Source: Geomobilibacter sp964432205
GTDB lineage: Bacteria; Desulfobacterota; Desulfuromonadia; Geobacterales; DSM-12255
Assembly: GCA_964432205.1 (NCBI GenBank)
Contig: CAYSMK010000014.1
Location: 1 to 64,000, forward strand
Reading direction: 5' to 3'
DNA: 64,000 bases
Positions 42,512-50,475 of this stretch are shown here, piece by piece (position 1 is the stretch's first letter; every line of letters begins with the position of its first letter). Both the position numbers and the translations under genes were made by a program. The notes below the pieces were generated by a model, which was not told where the DNA came from, made no database searches, and was given only the letters and a program-made list of their open reading frames with translations.

Positions 42512-44425
42512 ATGCCAAAGATAAATTCCTCCGCCGAATTCGAAGCATTAAGGAAGGATGTCTTGTCGTCCAGGGATCCGAACCGCCCCTGCATCGCCGT
42601 ATGCACCGGGTCCGGCTGTCTCGCCCTCGGCGCGGCGAACCTGGTCACTGCCTTGAAGGACGAGATACAGTCGCAGGGGCTGGAACAGAAGATCGAGGTC
42701 AGGGAAACAGGCTGCCCCGGCTTCTGCGAGCGGGGCCCCCTGATCGTCATCTATCCCGAAGAGACCTGCTATCTCAAGGTGCAGCCGGCCGACGCCAAAG
42801 AGGTCATCGCCAGCGTGCTGGAAAAGAAGGTCATCGACCGGCTGCTCTATGTCGATCCCGTGACCGGCGAGCGGGTCGTTCATGAGATGGACATCCCCTT
42901 TTACAAGAATCAGTTGCGGCTCCTGATCGGCAACAACATCAGGCTCGACCCGACCAGTATCGAGGACTATCTGGCAATCGGCGGTTATGCCGCCCTGGAG
43001 AAGGCGCTCTGCCAGATGAAACCGGAAGAGGTGGTGGGGCTGGTGAAGGAGTCGGGCTTAAGAGGGCGGGGGGGCGGCGGCTTTCCTTCGGGGAACAAGT
43101 GGGAATTCACCCGCAACGCTCCCGATCCGGTAAAGTACGTGGTCGTCAATGCCGACGAGGGGGACCCCGGCGCGTTCATGGACCGGGCCCTCCTGGAGGG
43201 GAGCCCGCACGCGGTGCTGGAAGGTCTCATCATCGGGGCCTACGCCATCGGCGCCCATGAAGGCTATCTCTACGTGCGTCAGGAATATCCCCTGGCCGTG
43301 GAAAACATCACCCTGGCCCTCAAAACGGCCGAAGAGTACGGCTTTCTGGGGAAAAACATCCTCGGCTCCGGCTTCGATTTCACCGTCGAGGTGGCGCAAG
43401 GGGCCGGCGCCTTTGTCTGCGGCGAGGAAACGGCACTGATCCGGTCGCTGGAGGGGAAGGCGGGAGAACCGAAACCGCGGCCGCCGTTCCCAGCCGTGAG
43501 AGGGCTCTGGGACAAGCCGACCAACATCAACAACGTGGAGACCTGGGCCAATATCCCCCTGATCATCAACAAGGGGCCTGCCGCCTTTGCCTCGGTCGGC
43601 ACCGCGGGGAGCAAGGGCACCAAGATCTTCTCCCTGGTGGGGAAGGTGAAGAACACCGGCCTGGTTGAAGTGCCGATGGGGATCACCCTGCGGGACATCG
43701 TCTACAAGATCGGCGGCGGCATCCCCGGGGACAAGCGGTTCAAGGCGGTGCAGACCGGCGGCCCGGCGGGCGGCTGCATGCCCGAGTCGCTCTTGGACAT
43801 GGAGGTCGACTTCGACCAGCTTACCAAGGCCGGCTCCATGATGGGGTCCGGCGGGATGATTGTCCTGGACGAAGAGACCTGCATGGTCGACTTCGCCAGG
43901 TTCTTCCTGGCCTTCCTGGCCGACGAATCGTGCGGCAAGTGCGTTCCCTGCCGTGAAGGTATCCAGCAGATGCTGACCATCCTGACCGACATCACCCAGG
44001 GGAAGGGGAAGATGGGGGATCTGGATCTCCTGCTCCAGCTCACCGAGGTGTCCGGTGCCTCCCTGTGCGCCCTGGGCAAGGGTGCCCCCAACCCGGTAAT
44101 GAGCACGCTGAAGCACTTCCGGGATGAATACGAAGCGCACATCGAGGGAAAATGCCCGGCATTCACCTGCAAGGAGCTGTTCTCCTTCTATATCGAGCCT
44201 GAGAGGTGCCAGGCATGCACGAGCTGCGGCAGGAAGTGCCCGGCAGGGGCGATCGAAGGCGGGAAGAACCTGATCCACGTGGTCGACCAGGAAAAATGCA
44301 CCAAGTGCGGGGCCTGCCTGGAAGCGTGCCCCCCCCGCTTCGGCGCGGTAACGAGGATACCGGGCAAGGCCGTCCCGGCCCCTCTGCCTGAAGACGCGAG
44401 AACAATCGTCAGGGGGAGCAAATAG
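42512..44425 (+). CDS. bamH: Benzoyl-CoA reductase complex, NuoF-like flavoprotein BamH (operon 2)
   Basis: A 637-residue paralogue of the operon 1 BamH with the same domain order: N-terminal [2Fe-2S] (CTGSGC, CPGFC), NuoF core (GRGGGGFPSGNKW, GEETALIRSLEG), ESCGKCVPCREG, and C-terminal ferredoxin motifs (CQACTSCGRKCP, CTKCGACLEACP). The core glycine loop reads GRGGGGF rather than GRGGAGF. It is 2 nt upstream of bamI. Confidence 0.93.
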   Translation: MPKINSSAEFEALRKDVLSSRDPNRPCIAVCTGSGCLALGAANLVTALKDEIQSQGLEQKIEVRETGCPGFCERGPLIVIYPEETCYLKVQPADAKEVIASVLEKKVIDRLLYVDPVTGERVVHEMDIPFYKNQLRLLIGNNIRLDPTSIEDYLAIGGYAALEKALCQMKPEEVVGLVKESGLRGRGGGGFPSGNKWEFTRNAPDPVKYVVVNADEGDPGAFMDRALLEGSPHAVLEGLIIGAYAIGAHEGYLYVRQEYPLAVENITLALKTAEEYGFLGKNILGSGFDFTVEVAQGAGAFVCGEETALIRSLEGKAGEPKPRPPFPAVRGLWDKPTNINNVETWANIPLIINKGPAAFASVGTAGSKGTKIFSLVGKVKNTGLVEVPMGITLRDIVYKIGGGIPGDKRFKAVQTGGPAGGCMPESLLDMEVDFDQLTKAGSMMGSGGMIVLDEETCMVDFARFFLAFLADESCGKCVPCREGIQQMLTILTDITQGKGKMGDLDLLLQLTEVSGASLCALGKGAPNPVMSTLKHFRDEYEAHIEGKCPAFTCKELFSFYIEPERCQACTSCGRKCPAGAIEGGKNLIHVVDQEKCTKCGACLEACPPRFGAVTRIPGKAVPAPLPEDARTIVRGSK

Positions 44426-44427
44426 CC

Positions 44428-45057
44428 ATGAGCGAACTGGTCTTACAGATAGATGGCATAGAGGTTACGGCAAAGGAAGGCGCGACCATTCTGGAGGCTG
44501 CCGAGAGCGTGGGGATAGCCATTCCGACCCTCTGCCACCACCACAAGCTGGAGCCGTACGGCGGGTGCCGGGTCTGCTCGGTGGAGGTGGAAGCCAACGG
44601 CAGGACGGTCGTTGTTGCCGCCTGTACCTACCCGGCAGAGAAGAACGTGGTCGTGCGCACCAAAACCGAAAAGCTCGACCGAATCCGGAAGGCGCTCGTG
44701 GAGATGATGATGGCCCATGCGCCGGATTCCGAAAAGCTGGTGGAACTGGCTGAGGAGTACGGGGCGGACAAGGACCGGTTCAAGAGAAATCAGTCATTCT
44801 GCATCCATTGCGGTCTCTGCGTCCGCTACTGCAACGAGGTCAAGAAGAAGAACGCTCTCGGGTTCATCGACCGGGGCGCGAAGAAGAGGATCTGCTTCAT
44901 TCCGGAGATCGCCGCCAAGGAGTGCTGGAGCTGCAAGGAGTGTTTCCCGCTCTGCCCGACCTCGGCGCTGCAGGCCGCCTTCGTGCTGAATGAGGCGATC
45001 ACGACGCCGTCCTCTGCGGCGCACTCCTGCTCCTGTGGGCATGGGGCGGGGAAGTAG
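44428..45057 (+). CDS. bamI: Benzoyl-CoA reductase complex, NuoG-like subunit BamI (operon 2)
   Basis: A 209-residue protein with a [2Fe-2S] domain (CHHHKLEPYGGCRVC) and [4Fe-4S] motifs CIHCGLCVRYC and CWSCKECFPLCP, ending in a Cys/His-rich tail (CSCGHGAGK) like its paralogue. It is the last gene of operon 2. Its stop codon lies at the foot of a 14-bp palindrome. Confidence 0.92.
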   Translation: MSELVLQIDGIEVTAKEGATILEAAESVGIAIPTLCHHHKLEPYGGCRVCSVEVEANGRTVVVAACTYPAEKNVVVRTKTEKLDRIRKALVEMMMAHAPDSEKLVELAEEYGADKDRFKRNQSFCIHCGLCVRYCNEVKKKNALGFIDRGAKKRICFIPEIAAKECWSCKECFPLCPTSALQAAFVLNEAITTPSSAAHSCSCGHGAGK

Positions 45058-45102
45058 CCGCAGGCTGGCCTTTGCCTGGCCGTCAAACGCCAGCCTGCGG
45101 CT
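45056..45102. terminator. Stem-loop at the end of bam operon 2
   Basis: AGCCGCAGGCTGGC (45056-45069) pairs perfectly with GCCAGCCTGCGGCT (45089-45102), starting within the bamI stop codon. No T-tract follows, so it may be an mRNA 3' protector rather than a true terminator. Confidence 0.5.
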
Positions 45103-45307
45103 GACAAATGGAAGTCGTCTCACTTCCACCTGAACCTGTTTTGTCCGCCGATGCGGAACTAACTGAAAACGCGGCCGATCCGGTGTCATACTCCGTCGCG
45201 GAATGATTAGAAAAATTGACCAGGGTTCCCGCTTCAGGTAGATTGGTGCCTCATTGATGACATGAGGTGACACCGTGATGGAGGGAGCCACAACATAATG
45301 TCGCACT

Positions 45308-45350
45308 GCCGCTGCGGGCCGATTCGAAGGCCTGGGCGGCTTTTTTTGTT
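45308..45350 (+). terminator. Intrinsic terminator downstream of bam operon 2
   Basis: GCCGC...GGGCC (45308-45320) pairs with GGCC...GCGGC (45329-45340) and is followed by TTTTTTTGTTTTT. It is 250 nt after bamI in DNA without another gene and is the most convincing end of the operon. The rest of 45058-45590 holds only the palindrome at 45535-45566. Confidence 0.7.
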
Positions 45351-45534
45351 TTTGGCTGAACGAATGGTTGTAGTTTGTTTGAGTGGGCACGTTGCGGTGT
45401 TGCGATTGGACCTTTTTTTTCAACTGAAGCATCTTGGAACCCTTGGTTTTGACTCCTGGCCGCAAAAACGGGAGCGTGATTGTGTTACTAAGATCTTTTC
45501 ATGTTCACGGACTAAATGTTCCGTTTGGATAGAT

Positions 45535-45581
45535 GAGCGGTTCACGCGCGTGCGCGTGAACCGCTCAATAACATGTTGAGC
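45535..45581. repeat. Perfect 15-bp palindrome followed by a GTTGAGC core-like site
   Basis: GAGCGGTTCACGCGC (45535-45549), 2 nt, then its exact complement (to 45566). After AATAACAT comes GTTGAGC (45575-45581), which fits the integron core GTTRRRY. The next gene begins 20 nt on, as in gene cassettes. It marks the left edge of the accessory patch. Confidence 0.45.
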
Positions 45582-45600
45582 GATAAGAGAAATGAGGAGC

Positions 45601-45780
45601 ATGAAAAAAGCAGAAAAGATTGAAATCATAGGTTATGCGCTGGGAGCTATTGCAATTTTCACGCTAATCCAGTCGCCGTTATTGAACGCTATCGGCGTCT
45701 TCATGACGATACGGATGCTTTGGCGACTCAAAGTTATCTATTATTGTCCCCAGGCCGTTGAACGAAAAGAACATGAGTAA
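45601..45780 (+). CDS. Small hypothetical membrane protein
   Basis: 59 residues from ATG 45601, placed 5 nt after GAGGAG. One or two hydrophobic helices span residues ~8-40 (IIGYALGAIAIFTLIQSPLLNAIGVFMTI). No family recognised. It overlaps the next gene by 8 nt, so the two are probably translated together. Confidence 0.55.
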   Translation: MKKAEKIEIIGYALGAIAIFTLIQSPLLNAIGVFMTIRMLWRLKVIYYCPQAVERKEHE

Positions 45781-46153
45781 AAGCGAAAAACAATTTAAAG
45801 AAAGCAATTTGTACGCGGCCGCGATGGCAATTGGGGCATTTATTGTCTATTTCATCGAAGAATTAGTAGGCTTCGACAAGATGAATCTGGGAGCAACACC
45901 CAAGAAATTTGCTGAAGTTGCGGCCGAATGGCCTCGTCTACTGGGTCTTTCCGTGCTGGTTTTCGCAGGAACCTGGTGGTGGAAAATGTCCCAAAAGGAA
46001 AAAGAGACATTTATATGCAATAGCTGTGGCGTGGCAATAGAAACGGATAAGGACGATGCCGCGGAGCTTTCACAACTGACCTGCAAAAACTGTGGTGGAA
46101 ACATGGAAGAGCTGGAAGGGTACTTCGACCGTCATCCCAACAAAAGACTATAA
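45773..46153 (+). CDS. Hypothetical membrane protein with zinc-ribbon
   Basis: 126 residues from ATG 45773. Two hydrophobic segments (~13-30 AAAMAIGAFIVYFIEEL; ~55-70 LLGLSVLVFAGTWWW) are followed by a cytoplasmic zinc ribbon with CNSCG and CKNCGG near residues 82 and 108. The family is not recognised. It shares a cassette-like unit (45575-46241) with the preceding small gene. Confidence 0.6.
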   Translation: MSKSEKQFKESNLYAAAMAIGAFIVYFIEELVGFDKMNLGATPKKFAEVAAEWPRLLGLSVLVFAGTWWWKMSQKEKETFICNSCGVAIETDKDDAAELSQLTCKNCGGNMEELEGYFDRHPNKRL

Positions 46154-46167
46154 AGAGAAGGATCAGC

Positions 46168-46241
46168 GCCCAACACCGGCATAGACACTGACGCGGCAGG
46201 GTAAGGCTCTGCCGCGCAGGTCATGCCGAGCCCCGTTAACT
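46168..46241. repeat. attC-like recombination site 1
   Basis: Inverse core GCCCAAC (46168-46174, RYYYAAC) and core GTTAACT (46235-46241; GTTRRRY except one base) bracket a 74-bp imperfect palindrome. Inner arms GGCAT/ATGCC and CGGCAG/CTGCCG pair, with unpaired bases in between as in real attC sites. The next gene starts 21 nt after the core. No integrase gene is in the window. Confidence 0.5.
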
Positions 46242-46261
46242 GACAAATATGAGGTGTAATG

Positions 46262-47284
46262 ATGAAATGGGTTACTTCTATCTATTCAAAAAAAGAGGTA
46301 ATGCGAGCTGGTGAAGTGCTGATTAGCGATGCGAGCACAGACGACGAGCGATCAATTGCAATGGACGTTCTCTCAAACTGGAGAGCTGCGCACGCGTACC
46401 CTATGCATGCGTTGCTAATTTTCTTAAGGACTCAATCCAGTAAAATTGATAATAACGCAATTGTAGTGCAAAGATTGAAACGTACTCCATCAATATTGGA
46501 TAAGCTGTTGCGTTTTCCCCAAATGAAACTTCACCGCATGCAAGACATTAGCGGTTGCCGTTCTGTAGTTAATACGGTTAATCATGTGGAAAAACTATCT
46601 AACGTACTAACTACAAGTAGAACACGACATAAATTACACAAACAAGATGACTATATACAAAAACCGAAAGAGTCGGGTTACAGAGGAATCCATCTCATTT
46701 ATAAGTACAACGGAAACAAAAAAGATTACGAAGACTTTTTTGTTGAAATTCAACTACGATCCAGAATTCAGCATTCCTGGGCCACTTCGGTAGAAATCGT
46801 AGACCTATTTACCCGGCAGGCATTGAAGGCTAGCCATGGGAATCAAGAATGGCTCGATTTTTTTAAGTATGCTAGTGCGGAGTTTGCAAAACTTGAGAAA
46901 AGGCCTGTTGGTGACCACTTAGATGGTATTGACACGAAGGCTGAATTACAAAGACTTTCTGAGACTTTGAATGTTGTTAAACGACTTAACGCTTTTGCAG
47001 TTTCGACTCAATATGTTGCAACCAAGCAAGACAATAAGACCGATTACTTTCTCTTGGAATTGACCAGTGAAACCAACGCTATAACAGTAACGCAATTTGC
47101 CTCCTCTGACTTAGATACAGCAACAAAAACATATCTGGAAAAAGAAAAATCCGCGAAAAAAGATTCTTCATATGATGTTGTATTGGTTGCCGCGGGATCA
47201 ATGCACGCCCTTAAAGCTGCATATCCGAACTATTTTGCTGACTCTAAATCTTTTTTAAACTATCTCGCAAAAGTGATTAGTTAA
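46262..47284 (+). CDS. RelA/SpoT-domain protein (putative nucleotide pyrophosphokinase or toxin)
   Basis: 340 residues. The synthetase domain is clear at about residues 60-180: RMQDISGCRSVV with the conserved Asp, KPKESGYRGIHLIY with Tyr and His, and VEIQLRSRIQHSW with the E-x-Q-x-R motif. There is no HD hydrolase domain and no TGS/ACT region. The last ~150 residues match nothing I recognise. The gene is visibly A+T-rich against G+C-rich neighbours. It may make (p)ppGpp, (p)ppApp, or modify tRNA as toxic small alarmone synthetases do. ATG 46262 suits the GAGG site better than the ATG one codon earlier. Confidence 0.75.
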   Translation: MKWVTSIYSKKEVMRAGEVLISDASTDDERSIAMDVLSNWRAAHAYPMHALLIFLRTQSSKIDNNAIVVQRLKRTPSILDKLLRFPQMKLHRMQDISGCRSVVNTVNHVEKLSNVLTTSRTRHKLHKQDDYIQKPKESGYRGIHLIYKYNGNKKDYEDFFVEIQLRSRIQHSWATSVEIVDLFTRQALKASHGNQEWLDFFKYASAEFAKLEKRPVGDHLDGIDTKAELQRLSETLNVVKRLNAFAVSTQYVATKQDNKTDYFLLELTSETNAITVTQFASSDLDTATKTYLEKEKSAKKDSSYDVVLVAAGSMHALKAAYPNYFADSKSFLNYLAKVIS

Positions 47285-47354
47285 CATGCCACTGGACCGG
47301 ATGAACCGGTCACTGGCCGGCCCGTTGAGCAACAAAATAAAGGTAAGAATCGAA

Positions 47355-47939
47355 ATGGCAAAAATTAACCACGACCGCCCATGCCTCAAATATATAGACG
47401 GTATAAAACGCGAAATTTCCGAATTGGACGCGCTTTATAAATCGGAGCAATTAGCTGTTGAAAAAGCTGTCAGGCCAGTAAACAAGCTTACTGTAAGAAA
47501 CGAAAAAAGACCTATAACAGCTCTGGACAGGAAAATTCATCTTGTTGCCTGTAGCATCCTAGCTCATGTTGAACTGCATCGTGAAGTTTCACTATGTAAC
47601 AAGCTCGTTACATCCTTGAAAGGAGCTCGAAAAACTGCGGCAATAGAATGGTTTTGCGCGACTGGTGGGTTAACAAATTTGAACCCTAAGACAAATAAAC
47701 GTGGTTCAGACTTATTTTTTGTCAAGCAGCATAAAATAGACAGGAATGAGGCCGAAGCAAAACCATTTTGGGAATTTTTGCCTGGGGTTAAGAGACGAGT
47801 TTTCAACTTTGAAGAAGAAATAAAGAGAATAATCACGGCCTGTGATAAGTGTCTTGTGAAACCTGTTCCAGATCCAAGGGATAATATCGACCTTGTGTTG
47901 TTGGGAAAACTAAAAGTACTCGTTAAATCAAGAGTTTAA
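47355..47939 (+). CDS. Hypothetical protein paired with the RelA/SpoT gene
   Basis: About 194 residues from ATG 47355 (AAGG 8 nt upstream); an earlier in-frame ATG at 47286 lies 2 nt after the RelA/SpoT stop. The protein is basic and mainly helical (KYIDGIKREISELDALYKSEQLAVEKAV) with no motif I recognise. It is as A+T-rich as its neighbour and within the same cassette-like unit, so it may be an antitoxin or partner, but nothing in the sequence proves it. Confidence 0.5.
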   Translation: MAKINHDRPCLKYIDGIKREISELDALYKSEQLAVEKAVRPVNKLTVRNEKRPITALDRKIHLVACSILAHVELHREVSLCNKLVTSLKGARKTAAIEWFCATGGLTNLNPKTNKRGSDLFFVKQHKIDRNEAEAKPFWEFLPGVKRRVFNFEEEIKRIITACDKCLVKPVPDPRDNIDLVLLGKLKVLVKSRV

Positions 47940-48226
47940 TAACTCTCAGAAATACGGTTGACGACATGCTCAACAACCGGCGGCAGACGGGCTACGCTAA
48001 CGCTTCGCCGCTGCGCCTCAGCCCCGTTGTCGCGACACGAAGTCGCGTTGATGACTGTCTGGCTGTGCCCCGTAAGGCACTGACCAGACCCCGGAACCAA
48101 CGGGGGGGACGCTGTTATCTATTTTTCTATTGGGAACCAACGTGAGGAATTCCGGGGAAATCCAGTTTACAAAACTGTCTTCCCTGTCTATCAAAAAGAA
48201 AAATGTGGCAGACAAATTTGTGGTCT
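47940..48226. repeat. attC-like site 2 and further hairpins
   Basis: 47968-48032 has inverse core GCTCAAC (perfect RYYYAAC) and an end GTTGTCG, with GC-rich imperfect inverted arms. Next come CGCGAC/GTCGCG (48031-48047) and GTCTGG...TGTGCC / GGCAC...CCAGAC (48057-48089). The rest, to the hepT stop at 48227, is non-coding. This closes the cassette-like unit that carries the RelA/SpoT pair. Confidence 0.45.
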
Positions 48227-48574
48227 TCAATTCCTGCCCTTTTCCAGCTTTACAATCTCCTCAATGTCCTGCCTCAATGCCGGAATCTTGTTCTGCACAA
48301 TATCCCAGACGAGTTCATAATCAACGCCGAGATAATCATGGATAAGCTTGTCCCGCGTTCCAGCCATCTTGCGCCATTCAACCTGCGGATACTTTGCCCG
48401 TATCGCGTCTGGGATCTGCTTGACCGCCTCGCCGACAATTTCGAGACTCCTGACAAAAGCCCGCTTCAATGTCTCATCACTGAGAAATGCTTCGCGGCTC
48501 GTTGTAGAGGCGACCTTCAGCAGGTAATCTGCCTCGACGAGGATATGCTCGCAAAAGCTAATGAATGGTTTCAT
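48227..48574 (-). CDS. hepT: HepT-type HEPN toxin (DUF86)
   Basis: A 115-residue HEPN protein with the canonical RX4HXY motif (RDKLIHDY). HepT is an RNase toxin that is silenced when its MntA partner adds AMP to the Tyr of that motif. It overlaps the end of mntA by 17 nt on the same strand. The locus is a complete HepT-MntA (type VII) toxin-antitoxin pair. Confidence 0.88.
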   Translation of the reverse strand: MKPFISFCEHILVEADYLLKVASTTSREAFLSDETLKRAFVRSLEIVGEAVKQIPDAIRAKYPQVEWRKMAGTRDKLIHDYLGVDYELVWDIVQNKIPALRQDIEEIVKLEKGRN

Positions 48575-48857
48575 AGTGGACTTCTTCTTCGATGTACCGC
48601 TTGATGAAGGGGCTGATTGACTCAGGGGTCAGCAGGTCTACGGAGCGGCCCAGCAGGTCTTCGAGAAAAAAGCAGAGTTCGATGAAGTTGTCGTAGTTCT
48701 TCCGTCCCTCGTCGAATTCCACGATCAGGTCCACGTCGCTGTCATCACGGGCCTCGCCACGGGCGTAAGAGCCGAAGATCCCAATCCTCTTCACCCCATG
48801 CGCGAGGAGAAAGTCGTCGTGTTCGCGGATACGCCGCATTATCTCGCTTCCGGTCAT
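48558..48857 (-). CDS. mntA: MntA-type minimal nucleotidyltransferase antitoxin
   Basis: 99 residues from ATG 48857 (MTGSEIMRRIREHDDFLLAHG). The nucleotidyltransferase signature GSX10DXD is exact (GSYARGEARDDSDVD). A start 26 codons upstream would add a non-conserved Arg/Cys-rich tail. It precedes hepT, as in known HepT-MntA loci, and would AMPylate the toxin. Confidence 0.88.
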   Translation of the reverse strand: MTGSEIMRRIREHDDFLLAHGVKRIGIFGSYARGEARDDSDVDLIVEFDEGRKNYDNFIELCFFLEDLLGRSVDLLTPESISPFIKRYIEEEVHYETIH

Positions 48858-49127
48858 GTTTTGCCCCCTCCTGCGGGCGCTCTTCGCGCAATTGTACTGA
48901 CACGGCACCATTATGCAAGTGAAAAGGCCCGACACGAATTCCGGGGCAGTTCCTGAATTCTGATTGCTTTGACTTCGGATATCCAGCCCTTATAAGGCAC
49001 ACGGTCTCCGCTTCCCTACGCCGCTGCACTCTCACACGTTGGCGACCAGAAATAGCGAATCAGGGCTTTTCTTGACAACTTGTCACTAAAATATAATATT
49101 GAAGAAAAACAGCGAGGTTTATTCATT

Positions 49128-49364
49128 ATGCAAACCATGACAGTCGGTGAGGTCAAAGCTCATTTTTCAGAAGTCCTCGACATGGTGCAACGTGGCGAGG
49201 ATGTGGTGATCAGTTACGGCAAGAAAAAGGAGAAGATCGCCGTGCTGGTCCCTTTTTCGCACTATCAGGGCAAGCCGCAACGCAAGCTGGGGCTGCTGGC
49301 AGGAAAGGCGACCTTTTCGTTTCGGGATTTTGCCATATCCGATGATGAATTGTTGAAGTCATGA
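49128..49364 (+). CDS. Phd/YefM-type antitoxin
   Basis: A 78-residue antitoxin (MQTMTVGEVKAHFSEVLDMVQRG, then VVISYGKKKEKIAVLVPFS), the typical Phd/YefM DNA-binding N-terminus. The ATG at 49128 follows GCGAGG; an in-frame start 16 codons earlier is less likely. It overlaps the toxin start by 4 nt. Confidence 0.85.
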   Translation: MQTMTVGEVKAHFSEVLDMVQRGEDVVISYGKKKEKIAVLVPFSHYQGKPQRKLGLLAGKATFSFRDFAISDDELLKS

Positions 49365-49759
49365 GTTTTCTTCTCGACACCCATACGCTGCTCTGGGCAC
49401 TGTTCGAGCCGACTCGACTGGGCAGTAAGGGGGCGGAGATTCTTGGTAATGCCGACGAGACCATATTTGTCAGCGTGGTCTCCTTCTGGGAACTGTCGTT
49501 GAAGTATGCTATCGGCAAGCTGGAACTCGGCAATGTCACCCCAGACGATTTCCCCGGCCTTGTCCGGCAGGCAGGTTTTGAGGTTTTGCCGCTTGCCGAA
49601 GCTGATGCCGCAACCTTTCACCATTTGCCGCGACTGGAACACAAGGACCCTTTTGATCGTCTGCTGATCTGGCAGGCCATCTCCAGGAAACTGACTTTCA
49701 TTTCTCAGGACAAGGCGTGTGCTGCGTATAAGAAGCAGGGGCTCAAGGTGATCTGGTAA
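49361..49759 (+). CDS. vapC: PIN-domain toxin, VapC family
   Basis: A 132-residue PIN-domain RNase: LLDTHTLLWAL with the first acidic residue, SVVSFWELSLKYAIGKL with the conserved Glu, and DPFDRLLIWQA with the later Asp. Translation is coupled to the antitoxin through an ATGA overlap. The closest group by eye is the VapC toxins that pair with Phd-type antitoxins. Confidence 0.88.
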   Translation: MSFLLDTHTLLWALFEPTRLGSKGAEILGNADETIFVSVVSFWELSLKYAIGKLELGNVTPDDFPGLVRQAGFEVLPLAEADAATFHHLPRLEHKDPFDRLLIWQAISRKLTFISQDKACAAYKKQGLKVIW

Positions 49760-49848
49760 ACCGGGGCCAGATCCTTTTTCTCTTTAACATCGACGGCATG
49801 CTCCGCGCTGCGTGCGACCATGGTCATGGCCAGCGCGGTAATGGCTCT

Positions 49849-50475
49849 TCAGATTGCGCCGGCCCTCTTCAGCAGCTTGGCCACCGACTCGGCAAGGATG
49901 CGGTACCCGTCGGCATTGGGATGAATCGGGTCCGACTTGAGGCTGCCCGTTGAGAGAATCTGCCGCAGTGCCTTCGCCTCCAGGGGGATGGCAAACTCGC
50001 CGGCAATCTTTCCGTAGAGCTTCGGCAGCTCCAGCCCGAAACCGAGCCTGGGGACCGCGATCAGCACAACGCCCACGCCGCGCTCCCTGGCCATGCCAAC
50101 CATTGCCCGCAGGTTTTCGGCAGTTTGTTCCTCATCCTGCCGCCGCAGAAAATCGTTGCCGCCGAGACAGAGCAGCATGAGGGCCGGCCGGTGTTCTTCC
50201 AGCACGGCGGCGAGCCGCTCCCTACCCTCAGCCGTCACCTCTCCCGGCAGTCCGGCATTCACCACCCGCCTGCCGATGAGCCGTTCCAGAACGCTCGGAT
50301 AATTCTCAGCCGGTGCCGCCCCGGTTCCGTAAGTGATGCTGTCGCCGAAGGCGAGCACCACCGCATCCGGCGGCAGCGGCGCCAGCTTCGCCCCCCCCTG
50401 GCAGGAGATCAGGCATACGCAGGCAAGGATCAGCGCCGCTCCGAGGCGGGAGACGATCGCGCCCGGACTGCTCAT
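49849..50475 (-). CDS. GDSL-type esterase/lipase lipoprotein (TesA-like)
   Basis: A 208-residue SGNH hydrolase: block I AFGDSITYGTG (catalytic Ser), GLPGEVTAEGR (Gly), LLCLGGNDFLR (Asn) and DPIHPNADGYRILAE (Asp-His). The N-terminus (LGAALILACVCLISC) is a lipoprotein signal with C25 as lipid-anchored Cys. It probably acts on lysophospholipid or acyl-thioester in the periplasm. Its start overlaps the stop of the next minus-strand gene by 4 nt. Confidence 0.85.
   Translation of the reverse strand: MSSPGAIVSRLGAALILACVCLISCQGGAKLAPLPPDAVVLAFGDSITYGTGAAPAENYPSVLERLIGRRVVNAGLPGEVTAEGRERLAAVLEEHRPALMLLCLGGNDFLRRQDEEQTAENLRAMVGMARERGVGVVLIAVPRLGFGLELPKLYGKIAGEFAIPLEAKALRQILSTGSLKSDPIHPNADGYRILAESVAKLLKRAGAI

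Noticed and set aside
45298..45579. 93-codon open frame after bam operon 2
   Set aside because: It begins inside the terminator hairpin and ends in the 15-bp palindrome; the composition is not protein-like.
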